In this document: positions 34,125 through 44,984 of the stretch, piece after piece
How the letters are laid out: every line of letters begins with the position of its first letter
How positions within the stretch are numbered: position 1 is the first letter of the stretch
NCBI GenBank assembly: GCA_963930655.1
Contig: OZ005613.1
Location: 8,068,501 to 8,132,500 of the forward strand
DNA: 64,000 nt
Source: Myrica gale
Taxonomy: Eukaryota > Streptophyta > Magnoliopsida > Fagales > Myricaceae
Direction: 5' to 3'
The notes under the pieces: generated by a model
The model's input: only the letters and a program-made list of their open reading frames with translations
Databases searched by the model: none
Told to the model about the DNA's origin: nothing
Position numbers and translations under genes: made by a program

Positions 34125-37015
34125 TTTTCGGATTCACACTTTCTTAGTTAATTTAATTTTTATACCCTCCACATTATTAGTGACTTAGTTTAATGTAATT
34201 ATTTCTCTCATTTTCTTCTCCCTAGGCTTGGCTGACCCATGAGTTCCCATTAGCTATTGTTGCATTTTGTTTCATTTGCATGCATCTCACGTTGAAGCCT
34301 TGTGTAGAGATTTTTTGTGATTTGGTGTGAGCTAATGATTACCTAGAGAAGAGTGGAATTGACACATGGCATTTTCTGCCTTCTTGCCGCCCAAGCGAGC
34401 CATTCCCATGCTTGCTTCTTTAAGTTAAGTGCAGCTCCATGATTACCTACAACTAGATTAGGTGGCAAGTTAGAGATAACTCTATGTACTGACCATAGTT
34501 AGCCTAGCCTATTTAAAGCCAAATCCGAATATGAGAGGCTTTTTGTCTCCTTGGTAATGTCGACATAGAGGGAAAGAGAGGGAGTGACTTGAAGAGCCAT
34601 CCAACCGAGAGAAAGAAGAAGAGAAGGAGAAGAGAAAAGGAAGAAGAGAAGAAGAAAGAGAAGGGGAAAGAAAAAAAAGAGGAGAGAGGAAGGTAGGCCA
34701 TAGAGATGCTCTCGGCCATGGGAGGAAAGCCTCTCCCAGGAGCCCTCCTCCTTTGATTAAGTTTTTCTTCTTGTTTACCTTCTCTAACAATGAGGTTTGC
34801 TTTTGGTACTTTTTTCAAGAATCTTCAAGCTACAACCGAAGCTAGAAGGTAAGGATGATGTAGTTTCATTTCTCGTTTATGCTTTGATAATTTTGTGATG
34901 ATTGAATGCTTGCATGTAGGTATTTATGGACATAAAATGGGATAGACTCACTAGTAAGTCACGGGTTGCACCAAGGAAATTCTTAAGCCACAGTGTACTC
35001 GATTGCACTAGGAGAGTTTTCGGGTAGAAGTAGTTTGAATTTTTACACCATATTTTCCAGCAATGAGGTTTAGCATCAGTAGGTCTTGTCCTAAAAATTT
35101 CAACTAAATTGGTTAAGTGGAATGGTCCAAAATACCCTCAGTGACACCTGGGGCAGTTTCGGCATTTTAGAGAAAATAAGGGGTAAAAACATGAAAACTT
35201 AAAATCTGGATTTATGGTAGGATCGGGCTTAACTTAAATGTAGTGAGGAGTAAATTTTGAATCCAAAATCATTGTAAATGAGGCCCAAAACTTAAGTCCT
35301 AAGAAGCACCTAAATCCGGCCCACTAGTTTAATAAGCAGTAAACAATTTTTTCATATATAAAAAGAACTATAGTAATAACTTAAATCTGTAAAACACGTA
35401 TTAGATTAAAATTGTAAATAGTAGGTCCATTTGTATTAATGAAGGGTATTAAATAAAGGAATAGTGAGTAAAGTATATAAACATAGTTCATAACCATGTG
35501 TCTATTTTTATGAAATTATTAAAGGAAGGATAATAAAACACAAGCTTAAGTTTTAAGTCCAACAAAATTAGAACATTGTTGTACGTAGTGAGTATGTTAT
35601 AATAAGAGTAGGTTTATGCCATATTTTTTATATGTAAGATTGAAAGTGCATTCATATACATGTTCTTTTCAGTTTATGGAAGTTGTGAATTTGCATATGT
35701 TGGCATGTGTCATATTGCACAATCGTCTCATGGGTATAAGAAACACCGTAAAGACGGGAAAGAACCTATACCCAAAAGTGGTCTTGAGATCGGGTGACAA
35801 TACCGTTTACACTGGGAAAGTGCAAGCCGCCACTGACGGGATAGTGGTTGGTTTTCGCAGGCAATGGTGCAAGGCTTGCCTAACCGGGTCCTGGTATAGG
35901 TGGCATGGGATAGTCCCGGAGGAGAGAAGGGATGCATAACCTTGACTCTAGGGGTTAAACAAAGCGTAGTAAGGACACCTCTACAGGACATAAAAAGAAA
36001 GAAAGTGAAATGACCGAGAAACGGATGCATCATTCTTATTGCATCTCTCATACATAGTTATCATGCTTATTATATTTAAAGCTTAATTATTGGTTACTCA
36101 CTAGTATGATTGTTCATATTTATTTATCTTGCATGTCATGTCCCTGTTCTCCCCCTTACTAAGTCAGTAGGACTAACCCCTTTTCTCTGTCTTGCATTTT
36201 GTATGTGACGATGCGGATATAAGACTTGACAGATGAAGACTTTCATAAGTGAGCAGACCCTGGATATTGATACCTACATCCTCGTCATAAAGATAAAAAC
36301 GTGGGTCACTAACAAGTTCAAGGTATTTGTGGGGTACAAACTTCACTGGTACCTTAAGGGACCACCCCTACCCCGACTCCCTTGTCTCAAGGACATTGGG
36401 TAGTCGACGTTGACCCAACCCTCTTACATATAATTCCTCCTCCATCGGTCCCGCCGGTGGAGGGTGCCGAAGATACTGAGATCATAGATTTGACCTCCAA
36501 CACTGAGCCGGAGGATTAGTTGACCTCAACAACAATAGTTTCCTTTTTTTTTAGTTTTGGGTTTTAGTTAGCCTGTGTTTACGACATTGCAGTAGTATGG
36601 AAAGCTATAGTCATCTTCCACTTTTGTATCCATCCTCTCCACTTTTGTAATCCTCTAAAAGGATATATTTTGTAAGAGAGAAACCCCGTGATCAGTAGTG
36701 GAACTGTATATTTGTCTTTTCAAAATTTGTCTTATCTTCTTTTTATTTTTTTTGCAATTTTGTGTCTTCTTTTCTTTTATTTCCATTCTTTAACTTTCAA
36801 GAGTTTCAAACTTCAAAGATTATTTTTTAATGTCACTTTTTCACTAAATTCTTGGAAACCTATTTTTCCTCTCTTGATAAATTTTTGATTTTTAATACTA
36901 TTTTTAATTAACCGTTTTCGTTATGCTTTTGTGAAGCCAAACAGTAATTTTCGTCTGTGTACATACCATCTCTATAGTTGAGCCCAGGTGGAACGTATTG
37001 GCATGGGGCATGACT

Positions 37016-38353
37016 CATTGTCACAAATATTCTTCTCTATGTGGATGACGTCCAAATTATGTCGAAGTTTCAATTCTCACTAGTACGACATTGTGTTGGC
37101 ATTGGAATTAGGGCATGCTAATCTTCCTTTCATACTCTAACCCAAGAGATTATCAAAAGCCAGAAAGTCGTTAATTGTCCAAAGTAAAACAACATGTAAC
37201 ATGAATGAACTTGACTCTGACGCGTCGTAGGTTTGCACTTCATTTTCCCACAAGTCCTTCAACTCATCTATTAAAGGTTGCAAGTAAACGTCGATATCAT
37301 TCTCAAGACTTCTTAGACCTGAAATAAGCATTGAAAGCAAGAAACTTTAATCTTTCATACACTTTTAGGGGGGTAGATTGTATTGAAAGAATGAAACTTT
37401 AATCTTTCATACACTTTTAGGGGGTAGATTGTATTTAAAGAATGAAACTTTAATCTTTCATACATACGGTGGTGGATTGTACCCATCATATGCCAAACCC
37501 AACCACACGTTTCGGGATTATTATCAAGGTCATTCCATACCTCTGAGTCTGCACGATGCCTTATCACCCTGTCTTCCACCACACATAGCTCTTGGTGCCA
37601 CGACATATCCTTTGTCGTGATGTAAACAACCATTGCAACCTCAGTTTCAAGGAAAAATACCGCAACATTTTTTGAGGAACCTTCGATTAACTACTTGATT
37701 GTACTTCCACCTTGATGCCACACACATCAGTCACTCTTGTAACATACTATACTCATTCTAAAATAGTACACAATCTTTCAAGCTTGCATGTATATTATCA
37801 TAGCTAAATCCCAAACTCTTCGAGACCTACTTCGCCTCAAAAAAAGATTTCGGAAGTGTCTCTCCATCGGGCACCACATCTTTTATCAACCCCATGACAT
37901 CTTCAACAGCCTTTACAGTAAAATTATTCTTCGACGTCACATGGACTAATCTAATAAGAAAGGACAACTTCGAGTACTTTTTACACCCGGGATACAATTT
38001 TCGCACAACATTTGCCCATAATTTGGTATACGCAGAAAAACCATCCACAGAACCCGATTCATTTGATTCGAAACCTGACATATTTTGTCCAGCGTTCCCA
38101 TCAACCGTTGCTCCTGCCTCGAGGGAAATCATTGCCGCCAAAATGCTTTCATACGCTTCCACACGAATTCACACTAAGGACGACACCGTTTTGCATCCCA
38201 ACACAACAACGTTTTTTCGTATACTTGCAAACTAATGCTGATAAAAAATATCGACCGAACGACATTATAAACCATCTGCACATATTTACATTGTGGACGA
38301 TACCGTTTTGCTTCCCAATACGACATCATATATTCAAATACTTGCAAACAAAC
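37016..38353 (-). pseudogene. CACTA TNP2 transposase pieces
   Basis: Minus-strand reading from the right: FSAYTKLWANVVRKLYPGCK, KYSKLSFLIRLVHVTSKNN, VVPDGETLPKSFFEAK, then (frame change) MLRYFSLKLRLQWLF, VIRHRADSEVWNDLDNN, then IDVYLQPLIDELKDLWENEV, TYDASESSSFML and LWTINDFLAF. Each matches a consecutive landmark of plant TNP2 (..LYPGCKK.SKLSF.., LRYFPL..RLQRL, RHPADSEAWK.FD, IDVYLQPLIDELKELW, WTINDFPAYGNLSG). Frameshifts, a local triplication and flanking LTRs make it dead. The gene resumes at 31330 beyond the inserted LTR. Confidence 0.9.
37341..37480. repeat. Tandem triplication, 51-52-bp unit
   Basis: The unit beginning GAAACTTTAATCTTTCATAC starts at 37341, 37393 and 37444 within the TNP2 pseudogene. 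The third copy is diverged. Confidence 0.88.
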
Positions 38354-40212
38354 TGAAATTCTAAATAACAACCCAAGAGGGGGGGTGAATTGGGTTTTAA
38401 AAAAAACTTACCCCTTTTTCGATTAACACATAGATCTGGAAAATGTTATTTCTCCCAGGATAAAAATGCAGATCTGAATATACTAAATGATAATCTAAAT
38501 ATAAGCAATTAATGATAAGGCATAAAACTGTACAAGTATGAATATGAAACGATTAATTAGAGAGATAAGGTTAAGAGAAATGACACCGTAGTTTTTAGGT
38601 GGTTCGGTCAAACACGTACCTACGTCCACCCCCAAGGCTATTGACTTCCTTGGGCTTCCTCCACTATTCTCCAAATAGCGAATACACCTTAGCTTCCCGG
38701 GTGCTAAGGAACCTTTACAAAGCGTTTTGCGAGCTCACGCTTCAACTCTCACAAATCCTCACAACCTAGAGGATTTCTTCTACTCTCACAAGTAGGACCA
38801 AGTGTTTTCCCAACACTCAACAAGTGTTCACAGAACACTCAAAAGTTATACAAAGAATGAGTACACAGGTGAATAGCTCCCTTAGCCAAATAACCCAATG
38901 AAAAGCTAAAATCTTATGGAATGGCTCTCTAAGCCAAATTAGTATGTGTAAAGCTCAATAAGATGCAATAAGATGAGATTATTGAAGGAAACCTAATGTT
39001 TTGCAGGTGGGAGCACAAGCTCTCTCGGTAGGTGTTGTTTTCCCTCTTCTTCAACAAGCGTTCTCTCTCTAGAAGTTAGGGCAAGATTGATTGCAAGTGG
39101 GTTGTCCCTTCTTCAAGAAATCTCTCTCTCTTTGGAGGCTAAGTCATCAATAATGAACAATACAGGAAGATTGAACAATGAGAGCTTTGATCTTTGAATG
39201 ATTCAGCAAGTGAAAACTTCGGATCTTGTTTCTCTCTCTATCGGAGGTAGTTCTTGAATATTGATGCAAGTCCCTTTCTTCTTCAAGTAAGTTCTCTCCC
39301 TTTGAAGGCTGGGTTGTCAATGATGAGCAAATAGGAGAAGATTTGAACAAAATGGGAGCTTTGATCTTGGAAGAATCAACAAATGAAAAACTTTGGATCT
39401 TGGACTTTCTCTCTCTAGATGTTGCAATATTGGTCGAGCTCTCATTTCTCTCTCTCCTTCTTCTTCTTCTTATAACTTCTAGGTCTTCAATGGTCATTAA
39501 GGGTATTCTTGTAAAGTTAGAGAGCTGTTGGAGGGGTTTAGAAGACATTTGAATCATTAAAAGATAGCTGGCGTTGTTTCCAGGAAATCTGCAAAATCGC
39601 ACAATGTGTCGACACATTGATTGTATGTGCTGACACATTGAACTTGGTCCTGAAATGTAAACTCTCGGGTGTTAGTTTAATGTGTCGACACTATGGTCCA
39701 ATGTGTCGACACTTCCAACACTTAGTCATAAAAATCGTTTTGAAGGCCAGAAAACCAAAACTCTCGGGTGTTAGTTCAATGTGTCGACACTATGGTCCAA
39801 TGTGTCGACACTTCTAACACAGCCAAAAAAAACATTTTGAATGCCAGAAAATGAAAACTTTCAGGTAGTAGTTCAATGTGTCGACACTATGGTCTAATGT
39901 GTCGACACTTCCAACATTTAGTCAGAAAAATTTGTTCTTTGTCAGCAACTACTCCAATTTCAACTTTAAAGCATCCAAACCATTCCAATACTTCTTTAAA
40001 CACCTACAATATTAAAAATTGATCTTATCAACTTGTGTAATGGTGTTCAAGTGCACTTTATAAATATTTAAGAGAGATAACCTCAATCCTTTGAAATATA
40101 ACTTGGAAATTGTGGATTGACAATGTAAAATCTAAAAGTCTTTGAAACTTATAATATTTTGTTATCATCAAAATCATTTATAGATTGTTTGTAAAACAAC
40201 CTTGGGCTAACA
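38354..40212 (-). mobile_element. Solo LTR, same family as 32386-33739
   Basis: On the minus strand it begins TGTTAGCCCAAGGTTG and ends GAATTTCA. Flanks CAAAC (38349-38353) and CAAAT (40213-40217) differ at one base. It is 1859 bp, longer than its sister, partly because of a tandemly repeated block of TGTCGACAC motifs. A CACCCCCCCTCTTGGGTTG box (minus strand) is near the 3' end. No coding domain. Confidence 0.88.
39655..39925. repeat. Three-copy repeat of about 100 bp with TGTCGACAC pairs
   Basis: The block 'AATGTGTCGACACTATGG...AATGTGTCGACACTTC' recurs three times (near 39680, 39778 and 39875). Each copy holds two palindromic TGTCGACA cores about 22 bp apart. Confidence 0.9.
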
Positions 40213-40739
40213 CAAATGATGTTAAACATCATCATCTGAAGGACCATATAACCCATTCGGATGGGAATTTTATACTACACGACACCATTTGACGTCACAG
40301 ATTGAAATGAGTACTCCGTTCGGACGGTAAAATTAGCATCCCAACGTGTTTTAATGAACTTATTTTATTTATAATATATATTTTCAAATTCTTACCAACT
40401 TATAAATAACTCGTTTGTTAATAACAAATATAAACCTAAGTGCATTGATGAAAAGTATATAGTCACAAATATAATCCCAGGTGTTTTGAAGAAATTTGAA
40501 GCTTTTACTGTAATAGTCTCTCCTACCTTAAGAAGTCATAATTCAATGTTAAATAGTTTTTAGGTTTGAAGTAGTGTAATAAAAAGAGAAACATAACATA
40601 AATTAACATGTTTAACTAAGCATAAATAAACAGAAATATCCACATACTAACCATAAATATTCATGTTAAAAATATAAACCAAATATATAACTATAACAAG
40701 ATGTCTAAAATATAAATCAAACTAAAAATTAAAATATAA

Positions 40740-41419
40740 ACTAAATATGGACCCCGGGAGCTACTCAGCCGATGTCGCAAGAAAATCACAGACTTGCTTC
40801 AAGTACTCATCTATCTCTCCTACACTCTTAAAGAGCGCATCGACTGGACCTATTGAAGCACACTCGACTCTAGTGCTTGGGCCCTACCCTCTAGGTCCAT
40901 GATCCAAGCACTAACAACCTCGAGCATCTGATGGGTGGGCCACATCATCTTTCGCACTACTGAGCCCAACTCCAACTTCATATATGCCACCAAGTTGTCT
41001 GCCCATGTTGGTTGCTCAATTTTCCATCTCTGAGTCGAGCTCTGGCTGGGATCTGTACCTTCAGCATGTTGGTTCTAACGTCTAAGAGTAGCTAGCCAAG
41101 CTTGCAATCGTTGTCTCCGCCATAGAACGTGACATAGTGGTCTTGCTGATGACCTGAAGTGGATGTCCCCTAACCTCATCAGGGCCCCACGTAGAAGCAT
41201 CGCCTGCAGGAATTGAATCAGCAAAATATCGTACGGCAACCCCGATATTGGAGTCTGTGAGAGAGGTTCCGCTCGGCAGTTCAGAAGTTTGTACGCATGC
41301 AGATCAACCGGTGTCCCATGTGCCATTAGTAACATCAACTCGGCCCAAGCAATCTGACACTTTGTAGTGTGGTGTCTAGGGTTAATGCATAATGGGCCAA
41401 AAAGGAAACAACTCACCAT
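40740..41419 (-). pseudogene. CACTA accessory gene, Transposase_32-like domain and coiled coil
   Basis: The minus-strand frame 41419-41075 reads TTKCQIAWAELMLLMAHGTP, VDLHAYKLLNCRAEPLSQTP and ILLIQFLQAMLLRG. It aligns to RGLPVDIASYIYQSIRAEA and ILLTQFLHAML of the 9870-10800 gene. Further on, another frame reads QPTWADNLVAYMKLELGSVV, then a heptad-like stretch (SAWIMDLEGRAQALESSVLQ), then after a stop VGEIDEYLKQVCDFLATSAE and the end at about 40765. So the C-terminal part is a coiled coil opened by a QPTW motif. The N-terminal half of the domain is missing. Function is unknown. Confidence 0.7.
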
Positions 41420-41595
41420 GGTTCATGTTGTCTCCATAGAGGTAGTACTCGTCCTCTGCAAGTGAGCTCCCCAACCATGAGCTCCAATAATCTCCCCAAG
41501 TGTTCGGTCCTCAAATACTAGGACATTGAAATATGAAATGTGATTTGTTGCTCAAGAACGATGGATCGTGATACTATCAATGCCTGGTGTTGCTG

Positions 41596-41692
41596 ATGAC
41601 CTGAAGTGGATTATTGGAGCCCTCACCCTCGGTACATTGGCGAGGGTGAGGGCTCCAATAATGACCTGAAGTGGATTATTGGAGCCCTCACC
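41596..41692. repeat. 22-bp perfect hairpin embedded in a 31-bp direct repeat
   Basis: 41610-41631 and 41641-41662 are exact reverse complements around a 9-nt loop. In addition 41596-41626 recurs directly at 41662-41692. The start of the unit (GCTGATGACCTGAAGTGGA) also occurs at about 41144-41162, inside the accessory gene. Confidence 0.92.
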
Positions 41693-41847
41693 TGAATCAA
41701 CAAATCAAATGATGCAAAATTACATTCAAAACAATCCTGACACAACACAATCTATATCTACAACTTAATCAATCAAAAAAGAAAATGTAGTGCATGAAAA
41801 ATGAGATTGGATTTTTTTACAAAAAAAACATATTTTTACCACAAAAA

Positions 41848-42700
41848 TCATATAAAATAGAAGAAATAGTACATGTACGTGAAGAGATTCTCAAATAAGA
41901 GAGTTTGAGGAAAAATTTGGAAAAGGAAGATGCGTGAGGGAGGAAACCGATTGAGTATGGTTTGTTTGAGTGTAAACTCAAAATGCAAAGTTTGTTTGTG
42001 TATTATGAATATGTTTACAGCGTCCGGATGACAGTTATTCATGTCCGGACAGATGTAACGTTGCGTGGCCCAATGAAATTCGATTGTATTAAATGCCAAG
42101 CGTCGAACAGATGTAATCGTTTCTAAAATTTTATTCGTTTTAACATTAATAGTGCGTCCGGAATGGATTCTTCTGACATTTTGCAATGTGGAAGCACACA
42201 TTTGGCTAAATAAACGCCACGATCCATACGGATGGTACATGGACCTGTCTGAAAAACTACAACTACTTTCAACCATCGTCCTTATTAAACACGTGTAAGC
42301 CATGCGGTAGTTATGTGAACGTCAGAAAATGTATATTTTCTTGCGTTCAAACAATTTCATTTGAAGTTATGCGTTTGAACATGTTTTGCTTACGTTTGAA
42401 CGTACCTAAGTCAAATTCAACATTACTTAATTCATTAATTAACTAGTGATCCCAATTTAATTGATTTAATTAATCCAATTTAATTAATTGAATCTAATTC
42501 GCCAGAAATTTTAACATAATTTATTTATTATGTACTGCATTTTGGCTACTTAAATCATACATATAGTTAAGCATATTTTGTATTAAACGTCCAATCTAGA
42601 TAACTGTACTAGCCATCCGTTTAAATTGTAATAAATTTAAACTAATGAAAAAACATAATTAATATAAACTATCAAAGATAGACATCTCAAACAAAAAATA
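41848..42700 (-). repeat. CACTA subterminal-type motifs and AT-rich spacer
   Basis: TCCGGACG, CGTCCGGA and GTTTGAACG variants occur at 42010-42400, then AT-rich DNA to 42700. The 151-residue ORF here is made of these motifs and is not supported as a gene. Confidence 0.55.
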
Positions 42701-42712
42701 TAATCATAAAGT

Positions 42713-43165
42713 CTAGTACAAGCTGGAGACTAACAAAGGATATGTAAATAATTTTAAAAAAAACAAGTCTAAATCAAGAGGATGAGTTTGGGCATCGAGA
42801 TCTTGTTTGATGGCGTCACGCATATGCGCCGACCGCTCCTCTATATTATCCACCCTTTTGATGAGTGTCCAGAGCTGTATTAGAGAGGTACTGAGAGACT
42901 GGTTGAACTGGGGCACGTGTCCTATCACGGAAGTCAGTTCCTTCCACATTGCAATCGCCTCCTCCGTTAGACCGGTCCCCTTCAGAGCATAATTATTCTC
43001 CAAAGTGGTCAACCGGGTATGGATATCCATGCACAACGTCTGCGTCAGCTCCACCATTGTCTGATACTCTCCTTCAGCTCCACTACTATAGCGTGCTCCC
43101 AAGTTGGTTGCTCTGTCAGCGCCCCTTGGGTGATACTTTTCCCAGATCGATCCATGACCAACCTG
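42713..43165 (-). pseudogene. CACTA coiled-coil accessory ORF (copy 2)
   Basis: An acceptor-like TTTCAG precedes an ATG near 43155 reading MDRSGKSITQGALTEQPTWE. After a frameshift the frame runs VELTQTLCMDIHTRLTTLEN, EEAIAMWKELTSVIGHVPQF and ends RVDNIEERSAHMRDAIKQDL. Heptad-spaced Leu/Ile/Val indicates a coiled coil. The C-terminal 20 residues are strongly conserved with the broken copy ending at 8319, and the QPTW opening is shared with 41000. The longest uninterrupted frame is 129 residues (43102-42713). Confidence 0.7.
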
Positions 43166-43689
43166 AAAAAAACCGTCTAAACGTTAGCATATCCTGTTTG
43201 CACGAATCTCAAACAATGACATTTTTAATTATTTTATGTCTTAACGAAGAGTCGCTTCTTCCAGAAGGATATCAACACAAGAAGTTTTAAATAAAAATCT
43301 AGTCATATGTTAACATAGGGGAACAGATATAGAAATGGCATATGTAAATTTTTGTTTGAAACCAAAGGTAGCTTGAAAGAGCTTCAGAAGATTTGTTATT
43401 TTGTAACCAAATGGAGTTTATAAGACCTAGTCACACTAGAATGTTAATTCCTTGCGGGTGACTTGCTGCATAGGTTTATGTAAGCATCAAAGCAAAGAAT
43501 AATATATAAGAATGTTCCTCTTGACTTTTTTCATATTCAAGTGCACTCTTCAGTTGCTTGTTGCCTTAATGCTTCTGCTCCAATGTCTTGAACCCCTTTG
43601 CAGCAATGGCTAAAGCTCTATTTGCCCTTGTGACATTAGTCGCTTTGCCATTCGCATCTGACTCTGTGGTGAGCGTCCATTGAGCAAGA

Positions 43690-44050
43690 TCATCAGTTAG
43701 TGCAATGTCTTGACGTTCGAGGGCTTTCTATGATTATGGATCATTCCTATATCAGTCCTTAATACAAGAACTTCGCATTCGCTTCTCTACTGCTCCAGCG
43801 CTCTGATGCGATATTCTCGAAGCGACTTATTTGTCCGCCAACCCTTTGTTCCACTCTTGATCCAATCATGTGGAGATCGATTTTCATTTTGTTCCGAATC
43901 GCGTTGCTGCTAAAACCTTGTATGTGGCTTTCATCTCCAGCATAGATCAGCTGGCTGACATTTTTACGAAACCATTGGTTTCCTCTTGGTTTCATCAGCT
44001 TCGAACGAGTCCCACCGTGTTACATTCGCCGTTGGACTCCCGGGGGCTGT
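43690..44050 (+). pseudogene. Copia reverse transcriptase/RNase H C-terminus
   Basis: The frame reads IQELRIRFSTAPAL, then after a stop [37 protein letters not shown] and [19 protein letters not shown]. These are the conserved end of Ty1/copia polyproteins (CDN..A..L..NPVFH.RTKH(I/V)EIDFHFVR, ADIFTK.L). A purine tract (CCGGGGGC) precedes TGTCAGCACACC at 44047, which looks like the start of the 3' LTR, with a TATATATC box near 44188. Upstream polyprotein is missing. Confidence 0.85.
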
Positions 44051-44455
44051 CAGCACACCATCTTACACCTCATAATAGGATGTGTCATCGACTTGAGTTT
44101 TCTAGAATAGCTTTTATTTTCGTGTATTCTAGAATAGAATTTTGTTAGGAAATATTGGTCTGTTACCGAGATTCTGGACTTTGTACTCTATATATCTGTA
44201 CCGCTACAGTCATACAAGACGGTTGAAGGTTTATTTATGTCAACACGTGGTTTATTTAAAGAAAAAATAATATAAGTCGAAATCGGGGTCTCCCATTTCA
44301 AGACACAGAAAAGGTGTGGAAGCATTCACTAATTAAATCCCTCTACAGATGCTTGTGGAACTTAGCACCGCTTAAAACAGGTCCATGCATGGTACTATAC
44401 CACGATCTTATGTGGATGCTCTGCATTGCCTAAGACAAAGCACTAAGCTTCTATG

Positions 44456-44486
<31 letters not shown>

Positions 44487-44984
44487 GATATGTATTGCTA
44501 TGTACACTGAGCTTGATGCTACTACGAGACATATATATATATGCTTGTTGAGCATGGTACCGCCTCTGCACTGATATGGATTGCCCATTACGGAGCGCGA
44601 GATATAATTGATCAGGTGCCTGAGACACTTCTAATTGGCCCCACTGCCTACGCATCTGCGCTTCTAGCTAGCTGATCAACCCTCATGCTTGTGGTGCTGC
44701 ATCTAATCCAACATTTGGTGCACCAATCGGAGATGATGACCCCACGGAAGATTCTTTTTTGATATATTGTGTATGTTTTATTTTGTTGTATGGAGGTTAA
44801 ACAATATTTAATTACACTGTTTTCAGGCAGCCACTTTATTTTAATTTGCTTTCGATTATTTTGGCTATGTATAATTAGCACTATTTTGATTGAGGTAATT
44901 TATTTGAGTTTATTTTATTCCAATTATACGTGTCTAATAATACAATCAATAAACCTAAAAGCTAGTAGAGAATGCAACTATATA
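44051..44984. other. Copia LTR remnant and unassigned DNA
   Basis: 44047 to about 44250 is probably the truncated Copia 3' LTR. The rest is unassigned apart from the TA microsatellite. No gene is supported. Confidence 0.45.
44461..44486. repeat. (TA)13 microsatellite
   Basis: Uninterrupted TA dinucleotides. A second short TATATATATATA run lies at about 44530. Confidence 0.95.

Larger units (their letters stand above)
31332..37015 (+). mobile_element. Gypsy-type solo LTR (copy B), TSD CATTG
   Basis: It begins TGTAATACCCC and ends GGGGCATGACT (a canonical end would be GGGGCRTGACA). CATTG precedes (31327-31331) and follows (37016-37020). Net of the nested insertion it is about 3.3 kb. Inside are a purine-rich leader (34560-34690), a donor-like AAG|GTAAGG at 34850, the 'CCCTTACTAAGT' box near 36152, and no coding domain. 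It interrupts a CACTA TNP2 gene. Confidence 0.83.
30968..43200 (-). mobile_element. Minus-strand CACTA element (copy 2), heavily interrupted
   Basis: Right to left: a coiled-coil ORF (43165-42713), CGTCCGGA-rich DNA (42000-42300), a Transposase_32-like pseudogene (41419-40740), GTTCGGACG motifs (40250-40340), TNP2 pieces (38162-37021), and a C-terminal TNP2 piece (31330-30968). The order of blocks and the motif GTTCGGACG match the complete element at 5569-14942, so it is the same family. Two LTR insertions (31332-37015 and 38354-40212) split it. Neither terminus was found. Confidence 0.75.

Noticed and set aside
34509-34818. Overlapping ORFs rich in Ser/Leu/Phe
   Set aside because: They are readings of a purine-rich LTR leader on the opposite strand, not a membrane protein.
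39147-39638. 163-residue minus-strand ORF
   Set aside because: It lies wholly inside a solo LTR, has no recognisable domain, and its low-complexity Arg/Ser runs come from purine-rich leader sequence.
39600-39930. CRISPR-like regular repeats
   Set aside because: Plant nuclear LTR with imperfect 100-bp units; the spacers are not unique and there are no cas genes.
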